This document shows, piece by piece, positions 1 through 8,876 of a stretch of 60,923 bases of DNA. Each line of letters begins with the position of its first letter. The first letter of the stretch is position 1. A program made the translations under genes and the position numbers. The notes under the pieces were generated by a model. The model saw only the letters and a program-made list of their open reading frames with translations, was not told the DNA's origin and searched no databases. This DNA comes from Lentimicrobiaceae bacterium (lineage in GTDB: Bacteria > Bacteroidota > Bacteroidia > Bacteroidales > F082), in NCBI GenBank assembly GCA_002708315.1, contig PANC01000009.1, positions 61,834 to 122,756 on the forward strand, given 5' to 3'.

Positions 1-380
1 TGCTGACTTTCTTCACCTGAAATATATAGGATTTTTTTATCCAGCATATTCAGGGCAACTTGCAGCATAAGAGTAGATTTACCAATTCCTGGTTCACCGC
101 CAATCAAGACAATGGATCCCATAACCAAGCCACCTCCCAAAACACGATTAAGCTCAGTGCTGTTAGTGTTAATCCTCCTTTCATTACCAGACGTAATATC
201 TTGCACAGCAGTTGGAACCGATTTAATAAGGTCAATATTTCCGGCTTCTTTCTTTGATGGTTTTGATATTACCTCTTCAACAAAGGTATTCCACTCACCA
301 CATGATGGGCACTTTCCAATCCACTTTCCCGATTGGTGCCCACAACTTTGGCAGAAATATACTGACTTTGATTTTGACAT
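1..380 (-). CDS. radA: DNA repair protein RadA/Sms, N-terminal part (cut by window edge)
   Basis: RadA is a RecA-like ATPase that promotes branch migration during homologous recombination and repair in the cytoplasm. About 126 N-terminal residues are visible. A four-cysteine zinc finger (C10, C13, C24, C27) opens the protein, and a Walker A motif GEPGIGKST lies at about residues 95-103, both as in the family. The remainder lies left of position 1. The ATG at 378-380 is the only plausible start, because the next methionine lies just before the Walker A motif. A well-formed promoter ends only four bases upstream, so the message may be leaderless. Rightward reading frames inside this stretch are antisense shadows. 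Confidence 0.95.
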   Translation of the reverse strand, partial: MSKSKSVYFCQSCGHQSGKWIGKCPSCGEWNTFVEEVISKPSKKEAGNIDLIKSVPTAVQDITSGNERRINTNSTELNRVLGGGLVMGSIVLIGGEPGIGKSTLMLQVALNMLDKKILYISGEESQ

Positions 381-384
381 AAAG

Positions 385-415
385 CAAAATTAACTTTTAT
401 TTCGTCCTTTTTCAA
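385..415 (-). promoter_or_regulatory. Bacteroidota-type promoter of radA
   Basis: On the minus strand TTG (413-415), 20 bases, then TAATTTTG (385-392) match the -33/-7 consensus of the Bacteroidota housekeeping sigma factor. The -7 box ends four bases before the radA ATG, which puts the predicted start of transcription at or next to the A of the start codon. Confidence 0.65.
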
Positions 416-490
416 CAGATCTAATGTAATTCCAATATATCAAAGAATTTGAAATATTTGATTGTAGTTTGCCTGAGCAATGGTAATAAA

Positions 491-521
491 TTGGGATCTA
501 ATAATATAAAACATATATTTG
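491..521 (+). promoter_or_regulatory. Bacteroidota-type promoter of the 347-residue lipoprotein gene
   Basis: TTG (491-493), 20 bases, TATATTTG (514-521) is a full match to the -33/-7 pattern. It leaves a leader of about 28 bases before the ATG at 553. Confidence 0.65.
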
Positions 522-552
522 TTTAAATAAGTACTACTAATAGTTTTTAATA

Positions 553-1596
553 ATGAAAAAATTTAATACCATTCAGGGAGCAATATGGACTTGCTTAATA
601 TTTATGTTTATGATGGCTTCTGCCTGTAGCGACAGCTCACCAGATCCAAATCCATCAGATCCGGGTTTGGGAACTGTGGCCAGTTGTGAACCATCAATGC
701 CATTACCCTATGATATGGTTTTATGGCATGAAGGATATTCTACGCATAAGACAATGTCATCAGCGGATTTAAACACCTATCTTGAATCTTTAATGGATTT
801 TGTTGATCCGGTCGGCTTCAATACTGTGTTCATAACAGTGCCTACATTCATACAAGGAGATGATTCAAGTGTAGTTGCTGAACTAAAATCATTTATTGAC
901 ACTCTTGCTGTAAAAGGAATTGGCATTGGTATTCAATTTGGTTTGTCTAATGGAGATTCTGATTCGGGATGGTTCGATTATACAGAAGTTTCATCTGTTG
1001 TTGGAGATAACGATTATATTCTCGGTCTAGATTCTGAGAATTACAATTATCAGGGTGAAACAATTAAAGCAGCAAATACTATGGATTTCATTAATAGTAT
1101 TAAGCAACAAATTACCGATGCTGGTGGACCTATGCCCACAGACATAGCTGTAGCAGGAGGTGCCGGTTATAATTCTGCTGATGGATGGGCTTCACCCCTT
1201 GTTAATGTATTCGAATATTATTCTTCACCTGCTGGTCTTAATGGGGTTCTGTCTGTTAATGTAAATGATCCCACAACCGCATTTAATCAATGTATAGATT
1301 CTAATTTCTTTAAAAACCCAACAGCCGCTGGTGGAGGTATACAGGGAGGAACTGCGAAGGGATGGCCAGCCTTTAGTTTTGAACAAACAGGCGATAACTG
1401 TTTGGCAGGCTCTTTTGGCAAGGTAAATAATACTTGTGGATCGTTTGATATATTAGGTGGTTGGGAGTTAAGTTGTGTTATGGAGTTTATGACTCTCTTT
1501 AAAGAAAAGTATTATACATCTTCAGAAAAACCAACGTTTGTTCTTTATCAGTCGGATTTCTTACCTTGTGATTGGTTACCTAATGGCTGCCCGTAG
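553..1596 (+). CDS. Exported lipoprotein of unknown function, possible TIM-barrel fold
   Basis: I do not recognise a specific family. The 347-residue product starts with a lipoprotein signal peptide: basic start, hydrophobic stretch, lipobox MASAC with Cys25. A Ser/Pro/Asp-rich linker follows, as is usual for surface lipoproteins. The body alternates predicted strands and helices (FNTVFITVPTF, GIGIGIQFG, DYILGLDSEN, DIAVAGGAG), a pattern that resembles a TIM barrel, so a glycoside-hydrolase-like fold is possible. The C-terminal part carries several cysteines (CIDSN, NCLAG, CGSF, LSCVM, LPCDW, NGCP) that could form disulfides outside the cytoplasm. It is a single gene with its own promoter and convergent with rmuC. 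Confidence 0.75.
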   Translation: MKKFNTIQGAIWTCLIFMFMMASACSDSSPDPNPSDPGLGTVASCEPSMPLPYDMVLWHEGYSTHKTMSSADLNTYLESLMDFVDPVGFNTVFITVPTFIQGDDSSVVAELKSFIDTLAVKGIGIGIQFGLSNGDSDSGWFDYTEVSSVVGDNDYILGLDSENYNYQGETIKAANTMDFINSIKQQITDAGGPMPTDIAVAGGAGYNSADGWASPLVNVFEYYSSPAGLNGVLSVNVNDPTTAFNQCIDSNFFKNPTAAGGGIQGGTAKGWPAFSFEQTGDNCLAGSFGKVNNTCGSFDILGGWELSCVMEFMTLFKEKYYTSSEKPTFVLYQSDFLPCDWLPNGCP

Positions 1597-1643
1597 GCTA
1601 TAAGGAAACACCCAAATACTCTATAACAAAAATGCTATTACCA

Positions 1644-2993
1644 TCAGGATTCATCATTCATATCAGATGAGAGTGGCAATTCGAAAGACTCTGGTGGTTC
1701 TATAGTGTTATCCATTGTTTCTACACTCTTCAATTTTCTTTCCATGGCATTGGTTCTGGTGTTAATCAAAATATCTAAAGAACCGGAGGCTGTATTTATC
1801 TGCTTATGAACTTTAGACAAGTGGTCTGAAAACTTGCTAAATTCTGTTTTAACCCCCGACAATACCTTCCATACTTCGCTGCTTCGCTTTTGAACCGCAA
1901 GTGTTCGAAAGCCCATCTGTAAGCTATTTAGCAAGGCAGACAATGTTGTTGGGCCAGTAACGGTTATATGGTATTCTCTTTGAAGTTTCTCAAAGGTTCC
2001 AGGGTGCTTGAGAACTTCAGCATAAAGACTTTCCACAGGTAAAAACATTATAGCAAAATCGGTAGTTTGAGGGGGGTCAATATATTTCTCACTAATTGTT
2101 TTTGCAAACAATTCTATGGATTTCAATAGATTTTTTTGTGATAATTCAATTTTAGACTTATCTCCCATATCATATGCATCTATCAGAAGTTGATAATTTT
2201 CTATGGGAAATTTTGAATCAATGGGAAGCCAAACGGCATTATCATCAACTTTTCCAGGAAGATTTATTGCAAATTCTACATTAGCCTGGCTTCCTTTTTT
2301 AGTTGCCACATTTTGTGAATACTGTTCTGGAGAAAGTATTTGTTCTAAAATATTACCAAGCTGATATTCGCCAAGAATACCTCTAGTTTTAACATTGTTA
2401 AGTACCTTTTGAAGGTCGCCTACATCTGATGCAAGTTCTTGCATCTTACCTAAACCTCTATGAACCAGTTCAAGTCGTTCGCTAACTAGTTTGAAGGATT
2501 CTCCCAGTCGTTTTTCCAGCGTAGACTGTAGCTTCTCATCTACTGTTTTTCGCATTTCGTTTAGCTGAGTCGAATTATCTTCCCGTATTGCCTTAAGAGA
2601 CTTTTCAATGGATTCACTGATATCTTTTATTGAATCTTTTGATTGCTTATTAAATTCATTATGTTGTTTTGAAAGCTCATCAAATCTTTGACGAAGGTTT
2701 TGATTAAGGTTCTTAGAAAATAAGTCAAGATTATCCTGCTGCTGCTTGTTTAGTTCTGTTATTCTCTTCAAAAGAGTATCCTGGTGATCCTTGAAAATTG
2801 TGTTTAATTCACGGCGATTTTCGGTATTTAAATCTCTATTTTCACGACGTGTTTCTTGTAGTTCTTCTTTGAATATATTTTCCAATTCCCTTTTTAATGA
2901 GTCAGTTGTAAAGGAAGAACCCTTTCTCATGAATAATACAGCTAATATTATCACTAGTAGTATTATGCTGATTATTAACATATAAGTTTCCAT
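1644..2993 (-). CDS. rmuC: DNA recombination protein RmuC family
   Basis: RmuC is a nuclease-fold protein linked to limiting DNA inversions and rearrangements. The 449-residue product has an N-terminal membrane segment (about residues 5-22), then a long charged coiled coil (about 30-190) rich in Lys, Glu and Gln, then the conserved RmuC core (about 195-390) with motifs such as RGILGEYQL, WLPIDSKFP, FLPVESLYAEV and GFRTLAVQKRS. This order and length are typical of the family. Start ATG at 2991-2993. It stands alone, convergent with the lipoprotein gene and divergent from the crotonase gene. I found no full-consensus promoter; TACCTTTA about 20 bases upstream is one base off the -7 box. Confidence 0.93.
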   Translation of the reverse strand: METYMLIISIILLVIILAVLFMRKGSSFTTDSLKRELENIFKEELQETRRENRDLNTENRRELNTIFKDHQDTLLKRITELNKQQQDNLDLFSKNLNQNLRQRFDELSKQHNEFNKQSKDSIKDISESIEKSLKAIREDNSTQLNEMRKTVDEKLQSTLEKRLGESFKLVSERLELVHRGLGKMQELASDVGDLQKVLNNVKTRGILGEYQLGNILEQILSPEQYSQNVATKKGSQANVEFAINLPGKVDDNAVWLPIDSKFPIENYQLLIDAYDMGDKSKIELSQKNLLKSIELFAKTISEKYIDPPQTTDFAIMFLPVESLYAEVLKHPGTFEKLQREYHITVTGPTTLSALLNSLQMGFRTLAVQKRSSEVWKVLSGVKTEFSKFSDHLSKVHKQINTASGSLDILINTRTNAMERKLKSVETMDNTIEPPESFELPLSSDMNDES

Positions 2994-3090
2994 GAGTGTT
3001 TAAAATTTGGAATCATAAAGGTATCTATTTTTTTGTTTCGTGGCTTATTTTATACATGTAATTATAGGTTCAACAATAAATCCTTTTTAT

Positions 3091-3098
3091 TAAATTTG
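3091..3098 (+). promoter_or_regulatory. -7 promoter element of the crotonase gene
   Basis: TAAATTTG matches the Bacteroidota -7 box. No TTG is present 20 bases upstream (GTT instead). It predicts a leader of about 18 bases and supports the ATG at 3120 over the longer frame beginning at 3033, which would start upstream of the promoter. Confidence 0.45.
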
Positions 3099-3119
3099 GA
3101 GCACTCAAAATATCTTAAC

Positions 3120-3893
3120 ATGGAATACGAAATATTGAATACTGAAATCACTGATGGAATAGCGCTTGTTACCATAAGTAGACCCAAAGCAATGAATGCA
3201 TTAAATACCAAATTTTTTAATGAAATGGACCAATTAGTAGCTGAATTATCTAGTAATGATTTGGTTAGAGTAATGGTTATTACTGGAGATGGCAAGGCCT
3301 TTGTTGCTGGTGCTGATATAGCAGAGATGGTAAATAAAAATAGTGCAGAGGGCTCGGAGTTCTCCAGGCTGGGTCAAAAAACATTCTCAAGTTTCGGTAA
3401 AATGAGTATTCCTGTTATTGCTGCCATAAATGGTTTTGCTCTTGGTGGTGGCTTGGAGTTAGCCATGGGATGTGATTTTAGAATTGCAAGCTCGAAGGCA
3501 AAATTTGGTCAGCCCGAGGTTAATTTGGGATTAATTCCAGGGTATGCTGGAACTCAGAGATTATCACGATTAACCGGTATCGGAGATGCCCTTTATTTGC
3601 TTATGACAGCTGATATGATAGGTGCTGAAGATGCCTTAAGAATAGGGTTAGTGCAAAAGGTGTTTGAACCGGATGTGTTTATGGATGAAACAATTAAGGT
3701 TGCCAAATTAATAGCATCTAAGGGCCCCCAGGCAATAAGAAAGTTAAAAATGGTAGTAAGAGAAGGCTTGGAGAAGTCATTATATGATGGAGAAAAACTC
3801 GAAGCAAAAGAGTTTGGAACATTATTTGGCGAAGGCAAAGAGGGTAGGGAAGGAATGTTGGCATTTTTGGAAAAGAGAAAACCAGAATGGTAA
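3120..3893 (+). CDS. Enoyl-CoA hydratase / crotonase family (3-hydroxybutyryl-CoA dehydratase type)
   Basis: This enzyme of 257 residues hydrates trans-2-enoyl-CoA to 3-hydroxyacyl-CoA in fatty-acid or butanoate metabolism. Crotonase hallmarks are clear: the oxyanion-hole region GKAFVAGADIAEM, ALGGGLELAMGCDFR with the first catalytic Glu, and QPEVNLGLIPGYAGTQRL with the second. Both acids are present, which favours hydratase over isomerase activity. An in-frame extension of 29 residues upstream is unlikely to be translated, because a -7 element lies inside it and homologues begin near residue 30. It forms a one-gene unit here; the glutaryl-CoA dehydrogenase near 45 kb could feed it crotonyl-CoA. 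Confidence 0.92.
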   Translation: MEYEILNTEITDGIALVTISRPKAMNALNTKFFNEMDQLVAELSSNDLVRVMVITGDGKAFVAGADIAEMVNKNSAEGSEFSRLGQKTFSSFGKMSIPVIAAINGFALGGGLELAMGCDFRIASSKAKFGQPEVNLGLIPGYAGTQRLSRLTGIGDALYLLMTADMIGAEDALRIGLVQKVFEPDVFMDETIKVAKLIASKGPQAIRKLKMVVREGLEKSLYDGEKLEAKEFGTLFGEGKEGREGMLAFLEKRKPEW

Positions 3894-3913
3894 GCTATCT
3901 TATAAAATTATGA

Positions 3914-4588
3914 TTATTTGTTTGCAAGTTTGAATCTGAGATACTTAATTTTAGTACCATTTTTGAGCCATATTTTTTCATAATAGGTTTGAATATCCTG
4001 TAATACCTTGTCATTTTTACTACCATATACGTCGTAGGTATATTCAAGTAATTCATGACCATTTTCACGTATCACATCAAGTGTATATTCGAAGAATAGA
4101 ATATTATCTGTTTTTAGATTTATAGTCCCTCCCCTTTTTAAAATTTTATAATATCGCTCTATAAATTTTGGGGATGTAAGCCTTCTGTTTTTATCTGAGT
4201 ATCTAGCTCGGGGATCAGGAAATGTAATCCATATTTCAGATACCTCTTCGGGACCAAATAAATATTCAAGTAAATTAATCCGTGACCTTATAAATGCTAC
4301 ATTATTTAGCTTTTTATTATTGGCGTTACGCAAACCTTGCCATATGCGAGCACCTTTTATGTCTATACCCACAAAATTTTTGTCTTTGAACATACCTGCC
4401 ATTCCAACTGTATATTCACCTTTTCCACATCCTAATTCGAGTACGATTTCATTATTGTTTTTAAAGAATTTCTTATTCCAATTTCCGCGATTATTAAACC
4501 CTTCCAAAAGTTGGTTATAACCCATTTGAAACATGTTTGCGAAGGTTTCATTTTCAGCAAAACGTTGAAGCTTATTCTTTTTACTCAC
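3914..4588 (-). CDS. trmB: tRNA (guanine-N7-)-methyltransferase
   Basis: TrmB uses S-adenosylmethionine to make m7G46 in the tRNA variable loop. The 224-residue product has the SAM-binding motif VLELGCGKGEY, the NFVGIDIKGAR strand, the catalytic-region signature WITFPDPRARYSDKNRR and SPKFIERYYKILKRGG, all characteristic. The start codon is GTG (4586-4588, minus strand): the frame has a stop a few codons upstream and the next methionine is 18 residues inside the conserved N-terminus. It lies 11 bases behind the HU-SPOR gene and is probably the last gene of that leftward unit. Confidence 0.95.
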   Translation of the reverse strand: MSKKNKLQRFAENETFANMFQMGYNQLLEGFNNRGNWNKKFFKNNNEIVLELGCGKGEYTVGMAGMFKDKNFVGIDIKGARIWQGLRNANNKKLNNVAFIRSRINLLEYLFGPEEVSEIWITFPDPRARYSDKNRRLTSPKFIERYYKILKRGGTINLKTDNILFFEYTLDVIRENGHELLEYTYDVYGSKNDKVLQDIQTYYEKIWLKNGTKIKYLRFKLANK

Positions 4589-4599
4589 GATGTTCTTAG

Positions 4600-5772
4600 C
4601 TATTTAACCAGGAGCCAGGCGTTGGGATTTTCGTTTTTTCTAATTGCCACTAGTTCTTGTTTCGCAGCAGAGCGAAGACTGAATGACTCAAATGCCACTC
4701 TATACATTCCATTATTGCTAGTATCTGCAATAATAGCATCAAATCCATTGCTTTTAAGGCTATTAATAAGATTTAGGGCATTTGATTTTTTGGAAAATGA
4801 ACCAGCAATAATGAAGAACTTATTGCTTGATAATGTTTTGTCCAAATTATGGTTCTTAGTATGAGTGCCATCTGTTGTGCGTTTAACATCCAGCGAAACC
4901 ACTGTTTCACCTATCCCATTTGGTTGTTGTATGTCTTTATGTTTTATAATGGCAATTTCTTCCTTTGTGGTTTCTTCCGGACTTTTGATTTTTGTAATAG
5001 CAGCTTCAGTATCATGTTTTTCGTTAAGAACAATAGGAAAGAAGGATGCCGCACCCTTGCTTAGCTTACCAACGGGCTCTGAATTTATATTTTCTGCCAG
5101 GTAATCGTTCACGCTGGAATAGAAAAAAGGAATTTGAGACGAATACCTATCAATATAATTGGAGATCATACCATTTTCAATATATGCATAACCAATGCCC
5201 AGGGTAAAAATTAATATGGCTGGCAATAGTAGCTGTGTTGCCAATGATTTATTACCGCGGTTTGATTTACGACTAACTCTTTGTCGGGAAGTATTATTTG
5301 AATTCTTAAGTGCAGAGGCTATGACTTTTTTAACTTTTTCTTCATCGGTTATTCTCTGAATGGAAGGAGAAACCAAGTCAGTTAAACCATATGAATCTGC
5401 ATTGAAATTGATTTTTTCATCCTGACTGAATCCAATATTTCTATTCTTATCATAAAAAAGGTAACCAACAGATTTTAAATGAATTTTACCCTCATTATCT
5501 AGAATTGTTTTGCAATGTCTTACAAATTTTTCAACTTTTATTTTTGAAGTTGCGTAATCAATATTCTCCCTTTGAGAAAGATGGTTTAAAAGAAGCCCAT
5601 CATTTGTTTTTAAGTGTGTATTAAAATGAATAGTACTATTTGGAGGAGAAAACCTATTTGATAGTTTGTTAATTGTAACTGGTTTATTATTCGAAATAAA
5701 ACCACCAAGGTTTGGTATTATAACGCATTCATAATCATACAATAATTCTCTCAAATATTTTGCTACTTCCAT
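4600..5772 (-). CDS. HU-fold (CCDC81-type) protein with membrane segment and C-terminal SPOR domain
   Basis: The 390-residue product combines three parts. Residues 1 to about 125 (EVAKYLRELLYDYECVIIPNLGGF onward) match the HU-like domain pair known in Bacteroidota and in eukaryotic CCDC81. A very basic stretch (RQRVSRKSNRGNK) precedes one membrane segment at about 178-197. The C-terminus, about 317-390 (FFIIAGSFSKKSNALNLINS), is a SPOR domain, which binds glycan strands lacking side peptides at division sites. The positive-inside rule places the HU part in the cytoplasm and SPOR in the periplasm. The start was set at the ATG at 5770-5772, where homologues begin. Eleven bases separate it from trmB. 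A structural link between nucleoid and cell wall is inferred, not shown. Confidence 0.85.
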   Translation of the reverse strand: MEVAKYLRELLYDYECVIIPNLGGFISNNKPVTINKLSNRFSPPNSTIHFNTHLKTNDGLLLNHLSQRENIDYATSKIKVEKFVRHCKTILDNEGKIHLKSVGYLFYDKNRNIGFSQDEKINFNADSYGLTDLVSPSIQRITDEEKVKKVIASALKNSNNTSRQRVSRKSNRGNKSLATQLLLPAILIFTLGIGYAYIENGMISNYIDRYSSQIPFFYSSVNDYLAENINSEPVGKLSKGAASFFPIVLNEKHDTEAAITKIKSPEETTKEEIAIIKHKDIQQPNGIGETVVSLDVKRTTDGTHTKNHNLDKTLSSNKFFIIAGSFSKKSNALNLINSLKSNGFDAIIADTSNNGMYRVAFESFSLRSAAKQELVAIRKNENPNAWLLVK

Positions 5773-5873
5773 CTGAAAAACACTTTGATTTAAAGTAATT
5801 AACAATCTTTATACTAATCACTAAAAATTAATTAGATCACAACTCGCTAAAGTAAGAAAACTGTTCGGAACAA

Positions 5874-6620
5874 TCAAAGTTTTGTGGTAAGTTTTAATAG
5901 GTCATCGGGTGTATCTATTGCAATAGACTCAAAATCAGTAATATCAATTGTAATTCTAATTCCATTTTCAAGCCACCTTAGCTGCTCCAAACTTTCAGCA
6001 AACTCAAGTTTACCTTGTGGAAGAGCAACTATTTTATCTAGAATATTGGATCTGTAGCCATAAATCCCCACGTGTTTGTAATATTCATTATGATCTAACC
6101 AGTTATCTTTTTTGTGATTTCTTTCGTAGGGAATGGCTTGACGACTGAAATATAACGCACTTTTATTATCATCAAAAACAACTTTTACTATGTTATCATT
6201 ACAAAGATCTTCTGCGATTGTAATTTTCTTAGCAAGAGTAGATATTTGCGTTTTCTCATCATTAAATAGCTTAGCAACCTTATCAATCTGTTGTGGATTA
6301 ATCATGGGTTCATCACCTTGAATATTTATTACCACATCAAACTGTTCTCCTGATTTTGAAATTAAATCCAGAACTTGATTACATCGGGTGGTTCCGTTTA
6401 AGTGATTTTTATCTGTCATCATTACCACACCACCAAAACTTTCAACATGCTTAAATATTCTTTCGTCATCAGTTGCAACAATAATTTTTGAAACTAGATG
6501 CGCCTTACAGGCTTGATCGTAAACTCTTTGTATCATGGATTTTCCTGCAATATCAACAAGTGGTTTACCTGGAAATCTTGTTGACTCATATCTTGCTGGA
6601 ATGATACCAAGAATTTTCAT
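5874..6620 (-). CDS. kdsB: 3-deoxy-manno-octulosonate cytidylyltransferase
   Basis: KdsB activates Kdo with CTP to CMP-Kdo, the sugar donor for the inner core of lipopolysaccharide, so this organism makes Kdo-containing LPS. The 248-residue length is typical. Motifs seen: IPARYESTRFPGKPL at the N-terminus (nucleotide binding), IIVATDDERI, NIQGDEPMI with the metal-binding acid, RQAIPYER and KHVGIYGYR, and LEQLRWLENG near the end. It sits in the leftward gene run after the deoxynucleoside kinase (63-base gap) and before the HU-SPOR gene (101-base gap). Confidence 0.96.
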   Translation of the reverse strand: MKILGIIPARYESTRFPGKPLVDIAGKSMIQRVYDQACKAHLVSKIIVATDDERIFKHVESFGGVVMMTDKNHLNGTTRCNQVLDLISKSGEQFDVVINIQGDEPMINPQQIDKVAKLFNDEKTQISTLAKKITIAEDLCNDNIVKVVFDDNKSALYFSRQAIPYERNHKKDNWLDHNEYYKHVGIYGYRSNILDKIVALPQGKLEFAESLEQLRWLENGIRITIDITDFESIAIDTPDDLLKLTTKL

Positions 6621-6683
6621 TTTCTTAATTCTCTAAAGATTATGGAAACAATTTTAAATCATGATTAGCTCTAATAATAAACC

Positions 6684-7295
6684 TTAAAACAAACCATGAA
6701 TATTTGCATTAACTTTTTCAATAACAACACTCAAGTCTTCTGGATTATTGAAATCCATATTGTCGACATCAATTATGAGTAATTTTCCTGAATCATATCC
6801 CTTTATCCATGTTTCGTAACGATTATTCAATCTCTTGAGATAGTCAAGACGTATTGATTCTTCATAATCGCGTCCGCGCATCTGTATTTGCTCAACAAGA
6901 GTAGAAACGGATGCCTTTAAGTAGATAAGTAAATCTGGAGGATGAATAAATGAATTCATCAATTCAAACAGAGAGCTATAATTATCAAAGTCTCTTGTCG
7001 ACATTAAATTCATTTCATGTAGATTCGGAGCAAAAATATATGCATCTTCATATATGGTTCTATCCTGTATAATATTTTTACCACTGTCTCTTATTTCCAC
7101 AACCTGTCGAAACCTTGAGTTTAGAAAATATACTTGAAGGTTAAAAGACCAGCGCTGCATATCTTCATAAAAACTATGTAGATATGGGTTGTGATCAACA
7201 TCTTCGTAGTGAGGTTTCCAGCCAAAGTGTTTTGCCAATAATCTTGTTAGAGTTGTTTTTCCGGATCCAATATTTCCTGCTATTGCTACATGCAT
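6684..7295 (-). CDS. Deoxynucleoside kinase (dAK/dGK type)
   Basis: This 203-residue salvage enzyme phosphorylates deoxynucleosides. It has a P-loop at the very N-terminus (AIAGNIGSGKTTL), a central IIQDRTIYED motif equivalent to the DRS/ERS motif of deoxynucleoside kinases, and the LID-region arginines in MRGRDYEESIRLDYL. The frame extends 26 codons further upstream, but that extension has no resemblance to the family and would overlap the GH3 gene, so the ATG at 7293-7295 was chosen. Substrate preference cannot be read from sequence alone. It follows the GH3 gene by 52 bases. Confidence 0.9.
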   Translation of the reverse strand: MHVAIAGNIGSGKTTLTRLLAKHFGWKPHYEDVDHNPYLHSFYEDMQRWSFNLQVYFLNSRFRQVVEIRDSGKNIIQDRTIYEDAYIFAPNLHEMNLMSTRDFDNYSSLFELMNSFIHPPDLLIYLKASVSTLVEQIQMRGRDYEESIRLDYLKRLNNRYETWIKGYDSGKLLIIDVDNMDFNNPEDLSVVIEKVNANIHGLF

Positions 7296-7347
7296 TTTTG
7301 CTAATTTTTTACTAAAATAAATAAATTGTTGATTAAAAAAGAAACTA

Positions 7348-8850
7348 TTAAAGATTAAGTATTTCGTCAACATACTCTCTGCTTCCTGACAAGCGTGGTA
7401 CCTTATTTTGTCCCCCGAGCTTGTTTCTCATTTTCATCCAGTTATAAAAAGTGTCTTTTTTAAGATTTACAATCTGTGGCGCCTTTAATACCAGGTCATG
7501 ATATCTTTTTGCTTCATAATCTGAATTGAGAGATTTAAGGGCATTATCAAAGGCCTCATTAAAAAATTCTTGGTTAGCCGGGGGTTTTTCAAATTCTATT
7601 AGCCATTGATGCCACACATTATCATCAACAAAAATTGGTGCTGCAGTATAATCTATAATAGTTGCATCAGTTTTTGAGCATGCTATGGCAAGAGCTTTTT
7701 CAGCATTGTCAATTATAATTTCTTCTCCAACGGCATTCATAAAATTTTTAACCCTACCTGTTATTCTTATTCTATATGGGGAAGTGCTTGAAAACATAAC
7801 CGTGTCACCAATCATATATCTCCATAGCCCAGCATTGGTTGATATTATCAGCGCATAATTAATTCCTACTTCAACTTCTCTGAGGGTAAGAGCTTTTGGA
7901 GATTTAGAACCAATTTCACTCAGCGGTATAAATTCATAAAATATTCCATAATCCAACATCAATAGCAAATCACTATTATCTTTTTGATCCTGTATTGCAA
8001 AAAACCCTTCGGATGCATTGTAGGTATTTGAATAAACCATTTTTGCTGGATCAATGATATCGTTATATTGATCTCTGTATGGTTCAAAATTTATACCTCC
8101 ATGAAAAAATACTTCCAGATTTGGCCATAACTCATGTATGTTATTTTTCCCAGATTTTTTTAGAATTTTTCGTAACAATACCAGCATCCATGATGGAACA
8201 CCTGATATGCTTGTTACATTGTGGCCCATTGTTGATTCTGCCATGAGCTCAAGCTTATTCTCCCATTCATCCATCAGAGCAATTGTTAGGGAGGGAACTC
8301 TTTTGAATTGGGCCCAGAAAGGAAGGTTTTGCATAAGTATTGCGGATAAATCACCCTCAATAAATGTTCTATTGCTAACCTCAAGTATATTTCTACTACC
8401 ACCCATCACCAAGCTTTTACCTTCGAAAAGTTCGGATTCTGGATATAAATTGAAATACATTGCCAACATATCTTTCCCTCCTTTATAATGACAGTCCTCC
8501 AGAGAAGAATGGCTGACGGGAATATATTTGCTTTTACCTGCTGTTGTTCCAGATGACTTTGCAAACCAATTTATTTCTTCATTCCATAGGATATTTTGCT
8601 CACCCTTTCGCAAACGATCAATATATGGTTTGATGTCCTCATACGTACTTATAGGAACCTGTGATTGAAATCTTTTAATGGATTTTATTGACTTGTAACC
8701 ATATTCCATACCCCATTCAGTATCGCGCCCTGAATAAATGAGTTTTTTGATAACCTCATTTTGTACATCAATGGGATACTTGTTGAATAGTTCTATTTGA
8801 TGAATTCTTTTTTTAATCCACCAATTAAGCACGGAATTAACAAATGCCAT
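7348..8850 (-). CDS. GH3 auxin-responsive promoter family protein (acyl-adenylate-forming fold)
   Basis: The 500-residue product is a full-length bacterial GH3-family member. Plant GH3 proteins adenylate a carboxylic acid and couple it to an amino acid; the bacterial substrate is unknown. Visible motifs are the adenylate loop FAKSSGTTAGKSKYIP, the tyrosine-rich YSNTYNASEGFFAIQ, and WRYMIGDTVMF followed by ITGRVKNFMNAVGEE, which correspond to ATP-binding and hinge motifs of the superfamily. It is the first gene of the leftward run, with a -7 element upstream. There is no adjacent transferase or carrier gene to hint at its substrate. Confidence 0.88.
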   Translation of the reverse strand: MAFVNSVLNWWIKKRIHQIELFNKYPIDVQNEVIKKLIYSGRDTEWGMEYGYKSIKSIKRFQSQVPISTYEDIKPYIDRLRKGEQNILWNEEINWFAKSSGTTAGKSKYIPVSHSSLEDCHYKGGKDMLAMYFNLYPESELFEGKSLVMGGSRNILEVSNRTFIEGDLSAILMQNLPFWAQFKRVPSLTIALMDEWENKLELMAESTMGHNVTSISGVPSWMLVLLRKILKKSGKNNIHELWPNLEVFFHGGINFEPYRDQYNDIIDPAKMVYSNTYNASEGFFAIQDQKDNSDLLLMLDYGIFYEFIPLSEIGSKSPKALTLREVEVGINYALIISTNAGLWRYMIGDTVMFSSTSPYRIRITGRVKNFMNAVGEEIIIDNAEKALAIACSKTDATIIDYTAAPIFVDDNVWHQWLIEFEKPPANQEFFNEAFDNALKSLNSDYEAKRYHDLVLKAPQIVNLKKDTFYNWMKMRNKLGGQNKVPRLSGSREYVDEILNL

Positions 8851-8876
8851 ATAACCGCCATTTTAATTTGGGATTC

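Noticed and set aside
60-393. Two rightward open frames inside radA
   Set aside because: They are antisense to a clear RadA zinc-finger and Walker A region and show no family character.
3033-3119. Extended N-terminus of the crotonase
   Set aside because: A -7 promoter element at 3091-3098 lies inside it and the family begins at the ATG at 3120.
4511-5104. Rightward frames over trmB and the HU-SPOR gene
   Set aside because: They are shadows of two well-supported leftward genes.
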